Shown piece by piece: positions 11,261 to 22,700 of a stretch of 64,000 nucleotides of DNA. How positions within the stretch are numbered: the first letter of the stretch is position 1; each line of letters begins with the position of its first letter. Position numbers and translations under genes: made by a program. The notes below the pieces were generated by a model. That model saw nothing but the letters and a program-made list of their open reading frames with translations, was not told the origin of the DNA and did no database searches. Source of the stretch: Nannochloropsis salina CCMP1776 (Eukaryota; Sar; Eustigmatophyceae; Eustigmatales; Monodopsidaceae); assembly GCA_004565275.1 (NCBI GenBank), contig SDOX01000006.1, forward strand, positions 558,001 through 622,000, in the 5' to 3' direction.

Positions 11261-13112
11261 GGGCGGGGGATTGATCGATATTCCCCAGTGACCAATGTAA
11301 ATTTACATTTGACAAAAGGCCCCAGCCCATAGGCATAGCGTTTGTTTACAGAGCACAAAGATAAAGAAAAAGTACTTGTCCAAATCTTGTCTTCATTTTC
11401 GATTGGTACAACGTCTTTAGATGAGAGACCTATCTTACTCACTAATAGGCGCCAGTCACCCTCGTATCGTCCAGAGCAAATGTCTTTGTTTTCCGTATTA
11501 TTTTTCTCCTCCGGCTAATCCTGTATTCTCGCTCATCTGATCTGAACTCATGAAAATTCCCGCGCCACCATCTCGGAGGCATGATGGTAACGTAAGCCCT
11601 TGACACCACTCAAACGTGGAAGTAGTTGTTCCGATCTCCCTCTACCAATGAAAAGCTGCTTCCATATTTTCGCTTTAAATGTTCTACTCTGATTTCATGA
11701 TCTCATGTTGTTGGAACGCTTGTTTGTAGATCAAAGATAAGAGCGTACGGTGGAAGGACTGTGCTACGCTCTCCGTTTTGTCCGAAGCGCTTTGGTAGAA
11801 TATGTTACAAAACAATACGAGCATAGTAGTACTTGGCGCACTTACGTCGTCCTTTGGTCTCCTTTGTATCGTCTCATTTTCAAAAGCAAACCTGGTAGCC
11901 TGTTTGTTCGCATTTCACTGTATACAGTCAATCAATTGGCGCTCGATCGACTCGCTCCAGTCGGCCCATGTAGTGTCCATGGCGTGTCGCAATACGGAGC
12001 GCTCGAGCAAAGAGGCTGAGGGAGAGGTCGCTCCTCGCCTCCTCGGATTATCATCAAGCTTCATGATTTTATAGCCGTATTACCTTGGCACACCCATGGA
12101 ATTCTTCGTCGAGAAGGGGAGCGGCCTGCAATGCTTTCTCGTGATGTACGTGGGACCCCAAATGTGCCCCTGGTTCAAGCACCTGACCGGGGAGTGCCGA
12201 GACGACGCTGGCCGGTGGCACTTTCGGAAAAGATCGTCTGGGAGCGATTTCAAGTTTTTGAAATATACCTTCCAGCCAGGCCCCCCGGAGGGAAATGCGC
12301 ACTGATTAGGATGCCATCAATGCGCGTGGCATCACCTTGGCGTGGCGAGATTTATGGTGTCAAAATGTAGATATGAAACCTGCGTGCAAAGTGGACGCTT
12401 TTTGTGCGATTTAAATCGTTATAGTTGACGTCGAAAAGATGACACCTGGGGGTGCGTGCCCCGTCCTCATCGACAGGCGGCAAGTTTCCTGATGTTCAGT
12501 CCATTGAACATCTTGCTGGGTTTTCCTATGATTCCCTTGCGCTTTGTCATTTTGACTCCAACATATTCATTCGCATATGTAGCCACAAGCTGTCCATTAA
12601 ACATGGAAGAGGAGGAGAAATGGCGACGGACTCATGCTCTAAACTCAAGCTTCCGTGGAGGGAGCAGCAGGCTGGCCCCTTCACATCAAAACCATCATCA
12701 CCACCCATTTTTCCATCACCACCACGCATCGTCGCCCTTCAGCAACAGTAGTGTCCGTTTAGCTGCGGGCTCTCCGCATTCGTGCCGGTACGTGGATACA
12801 AATAAGTCTTTGAGTCCATGTTCTGTTGTGGAGCAGATATGAGGGGGTGTACGTTCCCCTTCTCTAGAGAGCACTCTACCAAGATATCGAATCGCCCCAT
12901 CACTCAATGGCTTGTGACTCAAATTGAATGTACGCACGACATTCTATTCTATCATGAATGCCCTAGTAGCTCGATGAGGACCTAATTTTTGTTCACGCCC
13001 CTGCCACCTACCTTAACCTACTCCCTCCCACTCTTCTTCCCAACACAGAGCGCCCTTCAGCTCCCCACCACCTTCCCTTTGCCCGCCATTTTCCTCTTCC
13101 CATGGCTCTAGC
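11261..13112. other. About 1.85 kb without a convincing gene
   Basis: The stretch contains only short, mutually overlapping frames on both strands (for example 12096-12305 + and 12069-12302 -). None has recognisable domains or splice partners I could join. It is more AT-rich than the neighbouring coding sequence, consistent with 3' UTR of the transporter, promoter of the RING gene, and possibly an unrecognised non-coding or spliced gene. Confidence 0.45.
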
Positions 13113-13934
13113 ATGCGTGGACACCATGGGAGGGACAGCTTACATGCATCTGGATTTGACGTCGGCTCTTCGTCGCCTTCGTCCTCCCTTTTCCTCCCGA
13201 ACAAGAGCGCCTACGTGGGCGCCTTCAGACACGCGCCGGCCACGCGCGGCTTCAAAGACCTTTGTTGGGAACCCTCCTTCCTTACCGCTCGTCCGTCACT
13301 GACGCAGATGGATATAGCTCGTCAGGAGCGATTCAAGACCCGTCACGTCGGCCCCCTGGAGCTTATGCAGCTGCCCACAACGCTGTACAAGGAGCTGATG
13401 GTGCGTAGGCGTCGCGAGCGTCTGCAACGGGAAATTGGTGTGAGTGTTATGCTTGACGAAGATGACGAGGAGGCAATTTTCGTGTTCGGGGAGGGGGAGG
13501 CCGCCTTCGAAGGGGAGGAAAGATGGGAAGATGATGAGGCGGGAGGGGAAAGGCACTTATGTGTGATTTGCTTGGAGGGTTTCACGCCTTGGGATCGAGT
13601 GCGGGAGCTACCTGCATGTCCACACATCCACCATCAACGCTGCTTGGACATCTGGCTCCGGGGCGCTGCTTCCTACGAAGCCTGTCACACTCGCAGCTGC
13701 CCAACATGCAAAACTCCCATCTCTTTTTCCGCTTCTTCCACGCCTACCACGCCCTCGGCAGCTGTGGAAGTTGCCGAGGAGCAAGAAAAGATGGGTGCGA
13801 ACACGGATGGGGGCCAGGTGTGTATGGTCAGCTCGCCACGCTCCATATTATCCAATATCTTCGAAATTCCTCGCTGGGCATACGCGAGGGCGGGTAATTC
13901 TCTCATGCAAGACGCACAACACCGGCAGCTGTAG
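13113..13934 (+). CDS. RING-H2 zinc-finger protein, probable E3 ubiquitin ligase
   Basis: 273 aa in one exon. A C3H2C3 RING-H2 finger lies at about residues 150-195: C-V-I-C, then 'LPACPHIHHQRC' giving Cys-x-His-x2-His-x2-Cys, and a final 'CPTC'. The residue before the first zinc ligand and the Trp in 'LDIWL' before the last pair match E2-binding RING-H2 fingers. An acidic stretch (DEDDEEAIF) precedes the finger, and the C-terminus is Ser/Thr/Ala-rich and probably disordered. No transmembrane helix is apparent, so the protein is predicted soluble. Substrate unknown. The N-terminal 60 residues are poorly constrained and the true start could be a later ATG, such as 'MDIARQERF'. Confidence 0.75.
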   Translation: MRGHHGRDSLHASGFDVGSSSPSSSLFLPNKSAYVGAFRHAPATRGFKDLCWEPSFLTARPSLTQMDIARQERFKTRHVGPLELMQLPTTLYKELMVRRRRERLQREIGVSVMLDEDDEEAIFVFGEGEAAFEGEERWEDDEAGGERHLCVICLEGFTPWDRVRELPACPHIHHQRCLDIWLRGAASYEACHTRSCPTCKTPISFSASSTPTTPSAAVEVAEEQEKMGANTDGGQVCMVSSPRSILSNIFEIPRWAYARAGNSLMQDAQHRQL

Positions 13935-14638
13935 GTCCAAGTCACAGTATCAAGACTGCTGTTCGCTTGAATAGCAATCATAACTCCAAGTGCGACAAAG
14001 CTACATTCCGCCTCAAGGAAAGCCGCACACAACTCGCATGTAAGGAACAGATAGGGGATTCTTCCGAATACCCCGCCAAAAAGCTGGCGCCTTTTCAGCA
14101 TAAAACGATACTCAAGGTGACAATGGCAGCCTCTCGTCATTGGAAAAAAATAAGATGTGTCCAGTAGCTTGCGTGTTTAGAGAGGGATATCACGGTCGAT
14201 GCATGTGTGGAAAGTTCTTCGTAGCAAGTGAGCCGTTCACAGGACATCGGGGAGTGGATAAAAAGCTTGCTTTGTTGCGCGTGTAAATGGGTGTACAGGG
14301 GTCCACCGTTTGGACTCACGAGTTGTATGTCGTGTTAAAAAAGGTATCAAATTGGCAAGAACGTGAAAAATATAAGAGGGGTACGCAAATCCAAAAAAAA
14401 GAGACTCGTGTGAAGACAGGGCTGTAGAAGAAGTGGAAGCTAAGTCAAAGAGCAACACATCATGGTATAAAGGGAACAATAACGTGTCAGAAAATCATGA
14501 TAATCATATGCACATGTCAATATTTATTTATGTGTTACCGCTTCCACGTCTACTTGTCTAACTACATCGGATATGACACATTTTGTGATCTTTCTCGGTC
14601 TTGCTTGGCTTTCCATCGATCCTTACCCTTCTCTGCGC
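13935..14638. other. Intergenic region between convergent RING and ASPM-like genes
   Basis: About 700 bp, AT-rich, only short frames. It probably contains both 3' UTRs. No repeat or RNA gene recognised. Confidence 0.5.
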
Positions 14639-17600
14639 CTACATTGATGACCGACTGGTATCTGGTGCGGTCACTTTAAGGATACCTCGCAGAACACGGA
14701 TGGCTTCCACCAGTTCTACTTTCCTCCCACTGCCTTGCAGGCGCATTGACTTACTTTTATTTTTTTCTGCCTCGGCTTTGCGCTCCAGTAAACGAAGAGA
14801 CCCTTGTAACCGTCTTTGAACATTCACGTGCGTCAGATCTGCTCGCGCGTGGGACCCGCTTTCGCAATCACAAGCTCGTAAGAGCAGCCGGCCGGCGGGA
14901 ACAAAGACGTGGTCATCTGGTCGGTACGTCTGAAGCAGCTCTACGAGTGTCTCGACTGCGCTAGGTGCCTCAGCCAACGCGTTGAGAAAGGGCGGGTGCA
15001 ATGCGACATTCTCCAATATGCGTAGAACATGCCGGAGGACTTCCATATGGGGCTTGCTCCGATTGCACGAGCGAATCACCGCCAAAAGCTTCGGCAACCC
15101 TTCAACCTTTACCAAGGCCTCGCAACACTCACGAGCCAATGAAGTGGACACAACCAACGTCATACAGGACCGAAGGATCTGAGCACAACTTCTGCCCATC
15201 AGCAGCACTTCCAAAGCTGTGGAATGCCGCACACTGATGCGTAAGGAAGGGTCATTTCCTGCTCGTACCGCAGCGTCGTGAATTCGTTGCCGTAACATAC
15301 GCACGTGGGGTGGCGATTGTCGACGCACCAGACAGCCGCGGACGACAGCCTGGGCCATTGAGACCGCCTTATGGGCGATCTTTATCCGCCACCGGGCCTG
15401 CAGACACCGAATGGCCTTTAAAATGTGGCGTCGCTTGAGACGTGATTGATGCACGCGCCATACGTTTTGAATTCGACTGACAGCAGCTCTATAATGTAGT
15501 AATGACCTCTCTGCGCTGCGTTGACGTACACGACGTTGTAACGCGCGGATGCCCGTTAGGCAGATTTTGAAGTCACGGACTGCTTTAGCACGACGCAAGA
15601 CAGCTTGTACCTTAACAACTACCCCACGCTTTCTGATAAATTGATTTCGAATCCGAGCAGATCGCCAGGCACTTTGCAAGCATACAGCAGCTTCCGTCGT
15701 AACGGCCAGCCGACGGCGGTGAAGAAACCCCCTAGAGCAGCGCTGGAGGCAAATTGACGCTGCCAGCTTCTTTCTATAGACCTTGAAAATATGTTGCCGA
15801 ATGAAGGTTTGAATGCAGAATAAAGCGCACCGTTGTTCTCGCGCCAACTTACGAGCCTGTCTGCCGCGTAGCAATGCCTGCAAGTACTTCATTCCACGCA
15901 GGGCACCTGTCCATGCACACCGGACGTGATAACCTCGCCATAACGCTTGTATCTTTACTGATGCAAAGCGTTGCTGTTGCACTTTTCGTCTATACACCAT
16001 ACTCCGAAAGGCTCTCTGCAGCCTGTGGACAGCTGCAATTTGGTCACGCACGAGCCTTCTCGCCTTCTTTTCTCGGACCAGTGCTTGCAGGTGGACAACC
16101 GCACGCAACGCTTTACTCCAGCGGGAATGTGCACGACGAAGTCGCCAAGCTCTTTGCATTTTGTGCGCTGCAATGTTGTATCGGCTTGTTTTTCGACGAT
16201 AAAGAAAACTGCAGACAATTTTCTTGATTACTAGTATGGCTTTCAAACGCTTACGCGCCGTATGTCGTGCCGCTTTCCCTCGCGCTACAGCTTGCAATGC
16301 AAGAACTCCACGATAGCTAATCTTTAAACGGCGTTGTCTCCGATGAAGACGCCATGAGACTTGGATTATTCTCGCTGCTTCCTTTATCTGGAGCAGTCGC
16401 CGGCGAAGCAGCAGGCCCCTGACGAAACTTTGCAGGGCGAGCACAGCATGCTTTTCTGCTTGGAATCGACGACGGGCCAAGTACCCGCGAGAACAGCGTT
16501 GTACCAGCTGTGTTGCTTCTACCAACTGGGAAAATTGCTTTCTCGCTCGTCGGTACCGCCAGTAACGCTGAAGAACCACCGCGGCTATTTGTTCTTCGGT
16601 AATCTGATGCCGTTGCCGCCAACCTCGAATGAGGGCTTGTATACGAGTTGCAGAGGCTCGAATATTCTCATACACACAATTTGCTTGATATGAACGGTAC
16701 GCAGTTTGTATTGCTATGATTGGCCGGTCCTTGCGGTGTCTCAATACACGCACACTATACCCTTTCCATACTGCAGAGATGAGAGTGGCTGCGCTGTCGT
16801 TTCGCCTTCGCTTACGCTTTAAAGCACATTCACGTGCTCGATGTCCTCGAACTCTCCGCTGAGTTATAATGGCAGCATCATGTAAGGCCCGGCTTCGAGA
16901 ACGCACAAGATAAGCTCTCATACTGGCTTGGATTACACGTGCAGCGACTCGGAGCCTTGCCTGCTGACTGCGAACCAAGACACCCCGAAAGGCCGCCTGC
17001 AATAAAGTTACCGCACGCTGCGCACGGATACGGCGCCACGCACATTGTAACGCAATGGCGGCGCTAGGAGAAAATGAACGACATCGCAGAAGAATACGCC
17101 GGAGGCGATATTGACGTTGTAAGATCATGGCCGCGCGTTTGGTGGCAAGGAAATGACGTCGGGTAATGCATGTGCGGAATAAATTTTGCAGTCGCGCAAT
17201 GCCTGTCAGAGATGAGACGACATGATGAAGCTGAAAGTGCTGCACGATTATCCAAAGCAGGCGTATTGTATTTCCTCGATGCCCGTTCACAATGTCATCA
17301 GGGCAAAGTCCGTCCGGAAGCGATGCGCTATAGATAGGCTGTCTGACATTGTGCTCTTGATTGATATGGTTGTGGTGAAGCCAATGAGACTGCAGCGCCG
17401 TCACAACAAGCTTTACGTTGTGTATTTTCTGCAGTCTTGATATTGCGGGCACACGAAGACGGCTACTCAGAAAGTCAAATTTCCCCGAAGAGGCACCCCC
17501 CTCATTGGACACCAGTGATTCCACTAGCTTGACCAAGCGAACACCATCGCGCAAGTCGCAGCCCAAATCTGTAACATGAAAGTTATAATCGTCGAGGTAC

Positions 17601-19165
17601 TGCTGCTGAATCTCTACTCCGTATCCTAATCCCAGGAGGTGCCGAGCCAGATTGCCCTCACTCGCCATATAATCCTTGGCAAAGGAATAGAGCATCTCCG
17701 CGGAGCTTTTAACGGCAGCAGTAGCATTGAAGAGCGGTGTGCGACGAGGAAAGGCCTCCACACGTTTGGCTCGGTCAAGTAGAATGACTAAGGTCAGAAA
17801 CCGCTCTATGGTATGGGCCTGTAGCACAGATCTTAAAGAATCTCGTTTTTTGGAGTTGATTTGGCCTGCGCGCTCCTGGATCACTGGATCGTTGAGAATC
17901 CGGGAGACGATTAGCTTGCGGACCTCGTTCAAACCAGCAATTCGAAACACTTCACCGTCTCGTTTTCTTATGACCCGAACATTCGCGCATCTGGTATTTA
18001 ACATCACTTCCAGCCCGACCTGGAGCCAGGACATATGATAGGAGAGCAAGAGCTCGAGGAAACTCTCCTGAAGGCCAATGTCTATGCGAGGGTCCTGGTC
18101 ATCCCGGAGTTGCAGGCACTTGCTGGAAATTTCCAATCCTATGGCATGCTGCACAGCTTTCATTTCTGCCGAATCGTATATCTCTTGTACCTTGGCCCGG
18201 ATCTCGCCACTTTCTTGCTCTTGGCTGAGATTGGAACAAGCTTGCGCATCTTTTGATGGACACAAAACAAAGTTCATCCATCCTGTCAGGATCGTTTCCT
18301 GTTGACCAAGCTTTCGTGCTTGCAGTCTTTGGCCTTGAGTATGAAAGGGAACGGTGCTATGGTTGATACTGCATCCTCTTGGTTTAAAGGAGCTAGACAC
18401 AATTTTCCTCTTTGAAATTTTGTGCGTATTGTTATTGCCCTTCTGAGAATTATAACGCCATTGCTCGGTGCAGCCGGAAGTCTCCGTGAGTGACAAGTCT
18501 TGATTTTCTTTATCATGCAATCCTACGGGAAAGCTATGTTGTTTTGTTCGTTGTAATATGTTTGATGAGCCGTCCAGGTCATTTCCGCCGTGCTCGCCCG
18601 ACAGCTTCAGGTCTTGGAATATGCCAGAGGGAATTATTTCGATGTCGGAGTCTATCGAGCCCTGCTTTTCGTCACCATGCTGCAGTCGCTGCTGTTTGTT
18701 AACTGCAGGTCGTAGCGGTTGCTGGACAGTGGAAGAACTTCTCCTCAATAGTGTTGGCTTCATTTTGGCCGGCACCATTGAGGCCCCAGCCCGATCAACA
18801 CAGCAACAGTGGAGCGTGATTTGGAATCGATGTCCCTTTTGGAAGCGCAACAAAAAAAATTCGCGCAATAGCCCTACTTTCGTTGGTGACCATTCCACTA
18901 CACCGGTCGATCCGTTGAAGTGGACTTGAATGCCCTCCGAGATCCGATCAACCTCGATGCTGTCCTGGTCCAGGGCAGACGGAGCGACATCGAAAGTCAT
19001 TGTCTGACGATCACCTAAGGCAATTTGTCTAAAATCGAGGTAAAGGGGGACATGGAAGCCTTCCAAGTAAAGCGTCGGCTTTGTCACGTTAGGAAGGAGA
19101 CAAGATCTGTCGAACGCAGCCGCGAGGGGACGATTTTCTTTTTCTTTCCCCGTTATAGTCCGCAT
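14639..19165 (-). CDS. ASPM: ASPM-like spindle-pole protein (ASH, calponin-homology, many IQ motifs, ARM-like tail)
   Basis: 1508 aa, single exon, start MRTITGKEKENRP. Four segments are visible. About residues 30-125 is an ASPM/SPD-2/Hydin-type beta domain ('LYLEGFHVPLYLDFRQIALGDRQTM', 'VEWSPTKVGLLREFFLL'). About 500-660 is the ASPM calponin-homology region ('LARHLLGLGYGVEIQQQYLDDYNFHV..DLGCDLRDGVRLVKLVE', ending 'NTIRLLWIIVQHFQL'). About 670-1340 is a near-continuous array of IQ motifs (repeated 'A-xx-IQ-xxx-R' units), calmodulin/light-chain binding. The last 170 residues are armadillo-like (VEGLPKLLAVIRS, RHVLRILENVALHPP). ASPM proteins focus microtubule minus ends at spindle poles; that role is inferred from family. 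Shorter than human ASPM (about 3480 aa) because of fewer IQ repeats. It shares a 565-bp divergent promoter region with the PNGase gene. Confidence 0.88.
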   Translation of the reverse strand: MRTITGKEKENRPLAAAFDRSCLLPNVTKPTLYLEGFHVPLYLDFRQIALGDRQTMTFDVAPSALDQDSIEVDRISEGIQVHFNGSTGVVEWSPTKVGLLREFFLLRFQKGHRFQITLHCCCVDRAGASMVPAKMKPTLLRRSSSTVQQPLRPAVNKQQRLQHGDEKQGSIDSDIEIIPSGIFQDLKLSGEHGGNDLDGSSNILQRTKQHSFPVGLHDKENQDLSLTETSGCTEQWRYNSQKGNNNTHKISKRKIVSSSFKPRGCSINHSTVPFHTQGQRLQARKLGQQETILTGWMNFVLCPSKDAQACSNLSQEQESGEIRAKVQEIYDSAEMKAVQHAIGLEISSKCLQLRDDQDPRIDIGLQESFLELLLSYHMSWLQVGLEVMLNTRCANVRVIRKRDGEVFRIAGLNEVRKLIVSRILNDPVIQERAGQINSKKRDSLRSVLQAHTIERFLTLVILLDRAKRVEAFPRRTPLFNATAAVKSSAEMLYSFAKDYMASEGNLARHLLGLGYGVEIQQQYLDDYNFHVTDLGCDLRDGVRLVKLVESLVSNEGGASSGKFDFLSSRLRVPAISRLQKIHNVKLVVTALQSHWLHHNHINQEHNVRQPIYSASLPDGLCPDDIVNGHRGNTIRLLWIIVQHFQLHHVVSSLTGIARLQNLFRTCITRRHFLATKRAAMILQRQYRLRRILLRCRSFSPSAAIALQCAWRRIRAQRAVTLLQAAFRGVLVRSQQARLRVAARVIQASMRAYLVRSRSRALHDAAIITQRRVRGHRARECALKRKRRRNDSAATLISAVWKGYSVRVLRHRKDRPIIAIQTAYRSYQANCVYENIRASATRIQALIRGWRQRHQITEEQIAAVVLQRYWRYRRARKQFSQLVEATQLVQRCSRGYLARRRFQAEKHAVLALQSFVRGLLLRRRLLQIKEAARIIQVSWRLHRRQRRLKISYRGVLALQAVARGKAARHTARKRLKAILVIKKIVCSFLYRRKTSRYNIAAHKMQRAWRLRRAHSRWSKALRAVVHLQALVREKKARRLVRDQIAAVHRLQRAFRSMVYRRKVQQQRFASVKIQALWRGYHVRCAWTGALRGMKYLQALLRGRQARKLAREQRCALFCIQTFIRQHIFKVYRKKLAASICLQRCSRGFLHRRRLAVTTEAAVCLQSAWRSARIRNQFIRKRGVVVKVQAVLRRAKAVRDFKICLTGIRALQRRVRQRSAERSLLHYRAAVSRIQNVWRVHQSRLKRRHILKAIRCLQARWRIKIAHKAVSMAQAVVRGCLVRRQSPPHVRMLRQRIHDAAVRAGNDPSLRISVRHSTALEVLLMGRSCAQILRSCMTLVVSTSLARECCEALVKVEGLPKLLAVIRSCNRSKPHMEVLRHVLRILENVALHPPFLNALAEAPSAVETLVELLQTYRPDDHVFVPAGRLLLRACDCESGSHARADLTHVNVQRRLQGSLRLLERKAEAEKNKSKSMRLQGSGRKVELVEAIRVLRGILKVTAPDTSRSSM

Positions 19166-19730
19166 GATCAGCTAGTGTATTTCATTCCCCATTGAATTCA
19201 GGAATTTCCCTGAATGGGAATAGATTAAGTAAATCGTACGTGAAAGTGTGAGATGGCCGTTAAGAGGCGTGGTCGTTGCGTCATGCATAGCTCGTAACTT
19301 CCTCTCACAAATCAAATCGTCAGCATCAATGTCGCGAAAACACTTTTGAATAGAGACAACTTGCTGTCAATGGTATGGCACTCCAAAGGCGGATGATTTG
19401 GCCTTCCAAATGAACAGAGAGTTAGGGGGAAAATGGCCAGCATCAAGGCCTGCGTCATCGCTAAGGGGACTTCAATACTTCAATTAGCGAGCGGCTGGCT
19501 GGGCTATCGGCTTGGTGATGAAACACGAACCCTCGTTTGTCCCGGGACGAGTACTTGGATCTCTATTCATTCATGCCTGGTCCATGACGTTTAAATGACT
19601 GAAAAGGCTCATATTTGGTTTAGTTGGAGGGGCTCTTTTGCCGGTGGCATCCGCTTGCGTTGAAGCTGGTAAATGGCCCTGTAAGTGATTGGCAAGTAGA
19701 AGAACTCATGACAATCTGTTTTACCTCTAG
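19166..19730. promoter_or_regulatory. Divergent intergenic region, ASPM-like (-) and PNGase (+)
   Basis: 565 bp between two start codons facing apart, so it presumably contains both promoters. A short inverted repeat (ATTCAGG / CCTGAAT, 6-base loop) sits at 19196-19215, just upstream of the ASPM-like start. No canonical TATA arrangement could be assigned. Confidence 0.4.
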
Positions 19731-22700
19731 ATGACCCACCTACGACTCCAGGTGTACACAGCGGCGACGAAAATACCAAGTAATGAGGTAGATTTGGATT
19801 TGAAGGACGACGCGTCTCGCGCGCCTTTCGCAATGTTGCAGACTTTAATCCAGGCCCATACTGGACTGCAACCTCGTGATCAGCATCTCATGTACGGAAA
19901 ACCATCATTTCCTATTCAAGATGATACGGACGTTCAAGCATTAGTCCGTCGAATTGCCCATGCGGACTTTCACACGCATGAAACATCACCGCACCACTTT
20001 GTAAGCGTTTACCCTGCCAAGATTTTGATGACTGCAGTGCAGGACGCATGTTCTCGCGTTTATTTCGGAGACAAAGCGGTTCTTCAACCTTGCTACATGT
20101 TTCCTGGTAGTGATCATCCTGTATGCGAAAGTTGCCAGGCCAACTGTTTTCCCGAAGGGTTCTTGCAAGCTCAAAATTCTCCTCTGTTGCGACCCTTTGT
20201 TTGTGCTGCAGCAAGCTTGTGTGCCGAGGGATTGGGAACCTACATCTTCGCAGAAAGATTGGATGAGGCAGGCTCGCTTTGCTGCAGAAAAAGTGAAGAA
20301 GATCCTGCCCTTAGGGGCTCAGAGAGTCCGCGTTCAATGATTCCTGAAGGCGGTTCACTGGTGTTATCCCCACCCGCTCTGGCCCTACTCGACAAGTTCC
20401 GTCAAGCGGCTCACTCGCAGCAAGCCTCGCAATTTAAGCTGCAGAGTCGCGAAGGGATGGATATGATGGGTCGCTTACAAAGTGGCTGTACCACATTTTC
20501 AGAGTATGAGTCGGCAGCTCTCAAAAATAAAGCTCTCGCGGCCATTCCTTTGGCTATGTTGCATGCCAATGCCCTGGCTGCTGGAGGTGATCCTTTCAGA
20601 CGACCTCTCCAATTCCATGACACATTGTTGCGAGAGCTTCTTGCATGGTTTAAACGGGATTTTTTCGTTTGGGTTAACAATCCTCCGTGTGACGGCTGCG
20701 GTTCGACTGACACAAAGATTGTTGGGGGCGTGGCGCCGACAGTAAGTGAGGCAGCCGGTAAGGCCAGCCGGGTGGAGGTGTACGGATGCAAAATGTGCCC
20801 GAAACAGACGCGCTTTCCCAGATTCAACGACCCAGGTGTTCTGTTAGAGACGCGAAGGGGCCGTTGTGGGGAATGGGCGAACTGTTTTACGCTCTGTTGC
20901 GTCGCTATGGGGTTCGAATCACGCTACGTGATGGATTGGACTGACCATGTCTGGACGGAGGTGTGGTCGCCAGCACAGGAGCGTTTCATCCATTTGGACT
21001 CATGCGAGAATGCGGCCGACACGCCCTTGATGTACGAAGGAGGGTGGGGGAAGAAGCTGTCCTACGTCATTGCTTTCGGGAGGAACCATTGCGTGGATGT
21101 GTCCAGGCGGTACACCCGCAATTTCGAAAATGAGATGTTGAGCCGTCGACAGAGTGTTCCAGAACAAATTTTGATTCAGCAAATTGCGTCACTAAATCAG
21201 CAGCTCTGTCGAAACGGCTTGTCGGCCCCCGTGCGTCAGAGTCAAGAACGGATGCGACAAGAGCAGTTTGAGTTGCACTCTCTCACGGTGTTGAAAGACG
21301 CAGGCGGCGGGATGAATATCCAAGCGTCTGAACGTCAGGGACGAATCTCGGGCGACGCAGCATGGAAGCGGGCACGCGGTGAGGATGGTGCGGATCTGCC
21401 AAGCGCCGGACAGCAAGATCGGCGTTCGGCATCGGTTACGTCGGTTTCTCAGGCTCCAATAGGAAAGGTAGAAGAGAGCGATAAATTGTCGAATAAAATG
21501 GAAACTATAGAGCGGGAGGAAATGGCAGGCATGCCACTCTGGCCTTCTGTGCCAGGCCAGAGGTCTTGGTTCATCTCGGCCACCTCGGTTAGCTCGGTGA
21601 CAAAAGAATCTGTCGCTCGTTTGGGCGCAAAAGCCGGTTTCGGTCCGGAAGCGATAACAGTGAATGGAATGCCAGTGGCTGTTGGTATCAGAGGACTGAA
21701 TGTTGTGGTGTTAAACTTATCCTGTCACATCGTAGAGCAAAGCGTGGCGTTCAAGACATCCGGTGCATCCGGGGAGGAAACTGAATCCGTGGACGACGAA
21801 AATCCAGCGCTCCTTTTTTTAAAGGAACATGCCGTGGAGGAAAAGTTGGTATTATGCGTCATGTTAGGCCAGGGCTCACGTGCATGTTGGGACGCGGCGG
21901 CGTACATGTTGGAAATAGCTAGTGGGGGTGCATCTGAAAGGCCCGAACACAGCCAACCTTGCATAGTCTTTGCTGGAATCAAAGCAGTCACCGAATTTGG
22001 ACGCCCTCGGCAACATTTTGCACAAGTATTCGTGACAATCCCTTTACCGAATAAAAGCTTTCCAACACGATTTCGTAAAAATGCAGCATCAAGATGGGAC
22101 GGCGCTATCGCTACCACACCAGTGATGCATCAATTGGGTCCTCTGGGCGACGGCATATTAAGCGACAGCCCTTTAAACACCTACAACGCTCTATGCAGCA
22201 CATTTCCCAAAGCTCCATTGAAAGGATTCGCGTACAAACCAGGCTATGGATTGGTAGGGATGGCCCAGGCAAGCGGTTTAAGGAGGGGAGATGGATGGAT
22301 TACAGAGATGGCTTGGCCGTCGCGTCCATCTGCAGAAGATGACATTAAAGTGCGTGTCAGACGGCTCTTTGATCTTTTGGTTTCGGAAGGTATGGAACCT
22401 AACGTCGCTGCTGCCAAGGCGTTACACGACATCACGCCGCAAGGGCCGAAGCATAGAGAAGAAGAGAATAGCCTGCGTGGTGATCAGCTGCAACAAGCGC
22501 CGCCAGATACTGGTGGCATGATATTGCGCTACATTTCTCTCAGCGAAAACCAATTGCGCTCTTGTCGTGGTACAATCGAAGCATTCGACGACTTCGAGGT
22601 GGCAACGCCTATTCAGGCCATGGTGGAGAGGCAACAAGGCGCTCCGATACTAAGACTGCAGCGACTGCGCGTGTGGAGCTCATCCAATGGCATTACAGGG

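Noticed and set aside
12069-12302. Minus-strand frame with a cupin-like 'G-x5-H-x-H' string
   Set aside because: The spacing to the following Glu is wrong for a cupin, the frame is only 77 aa and no neighbouring exon extends it.
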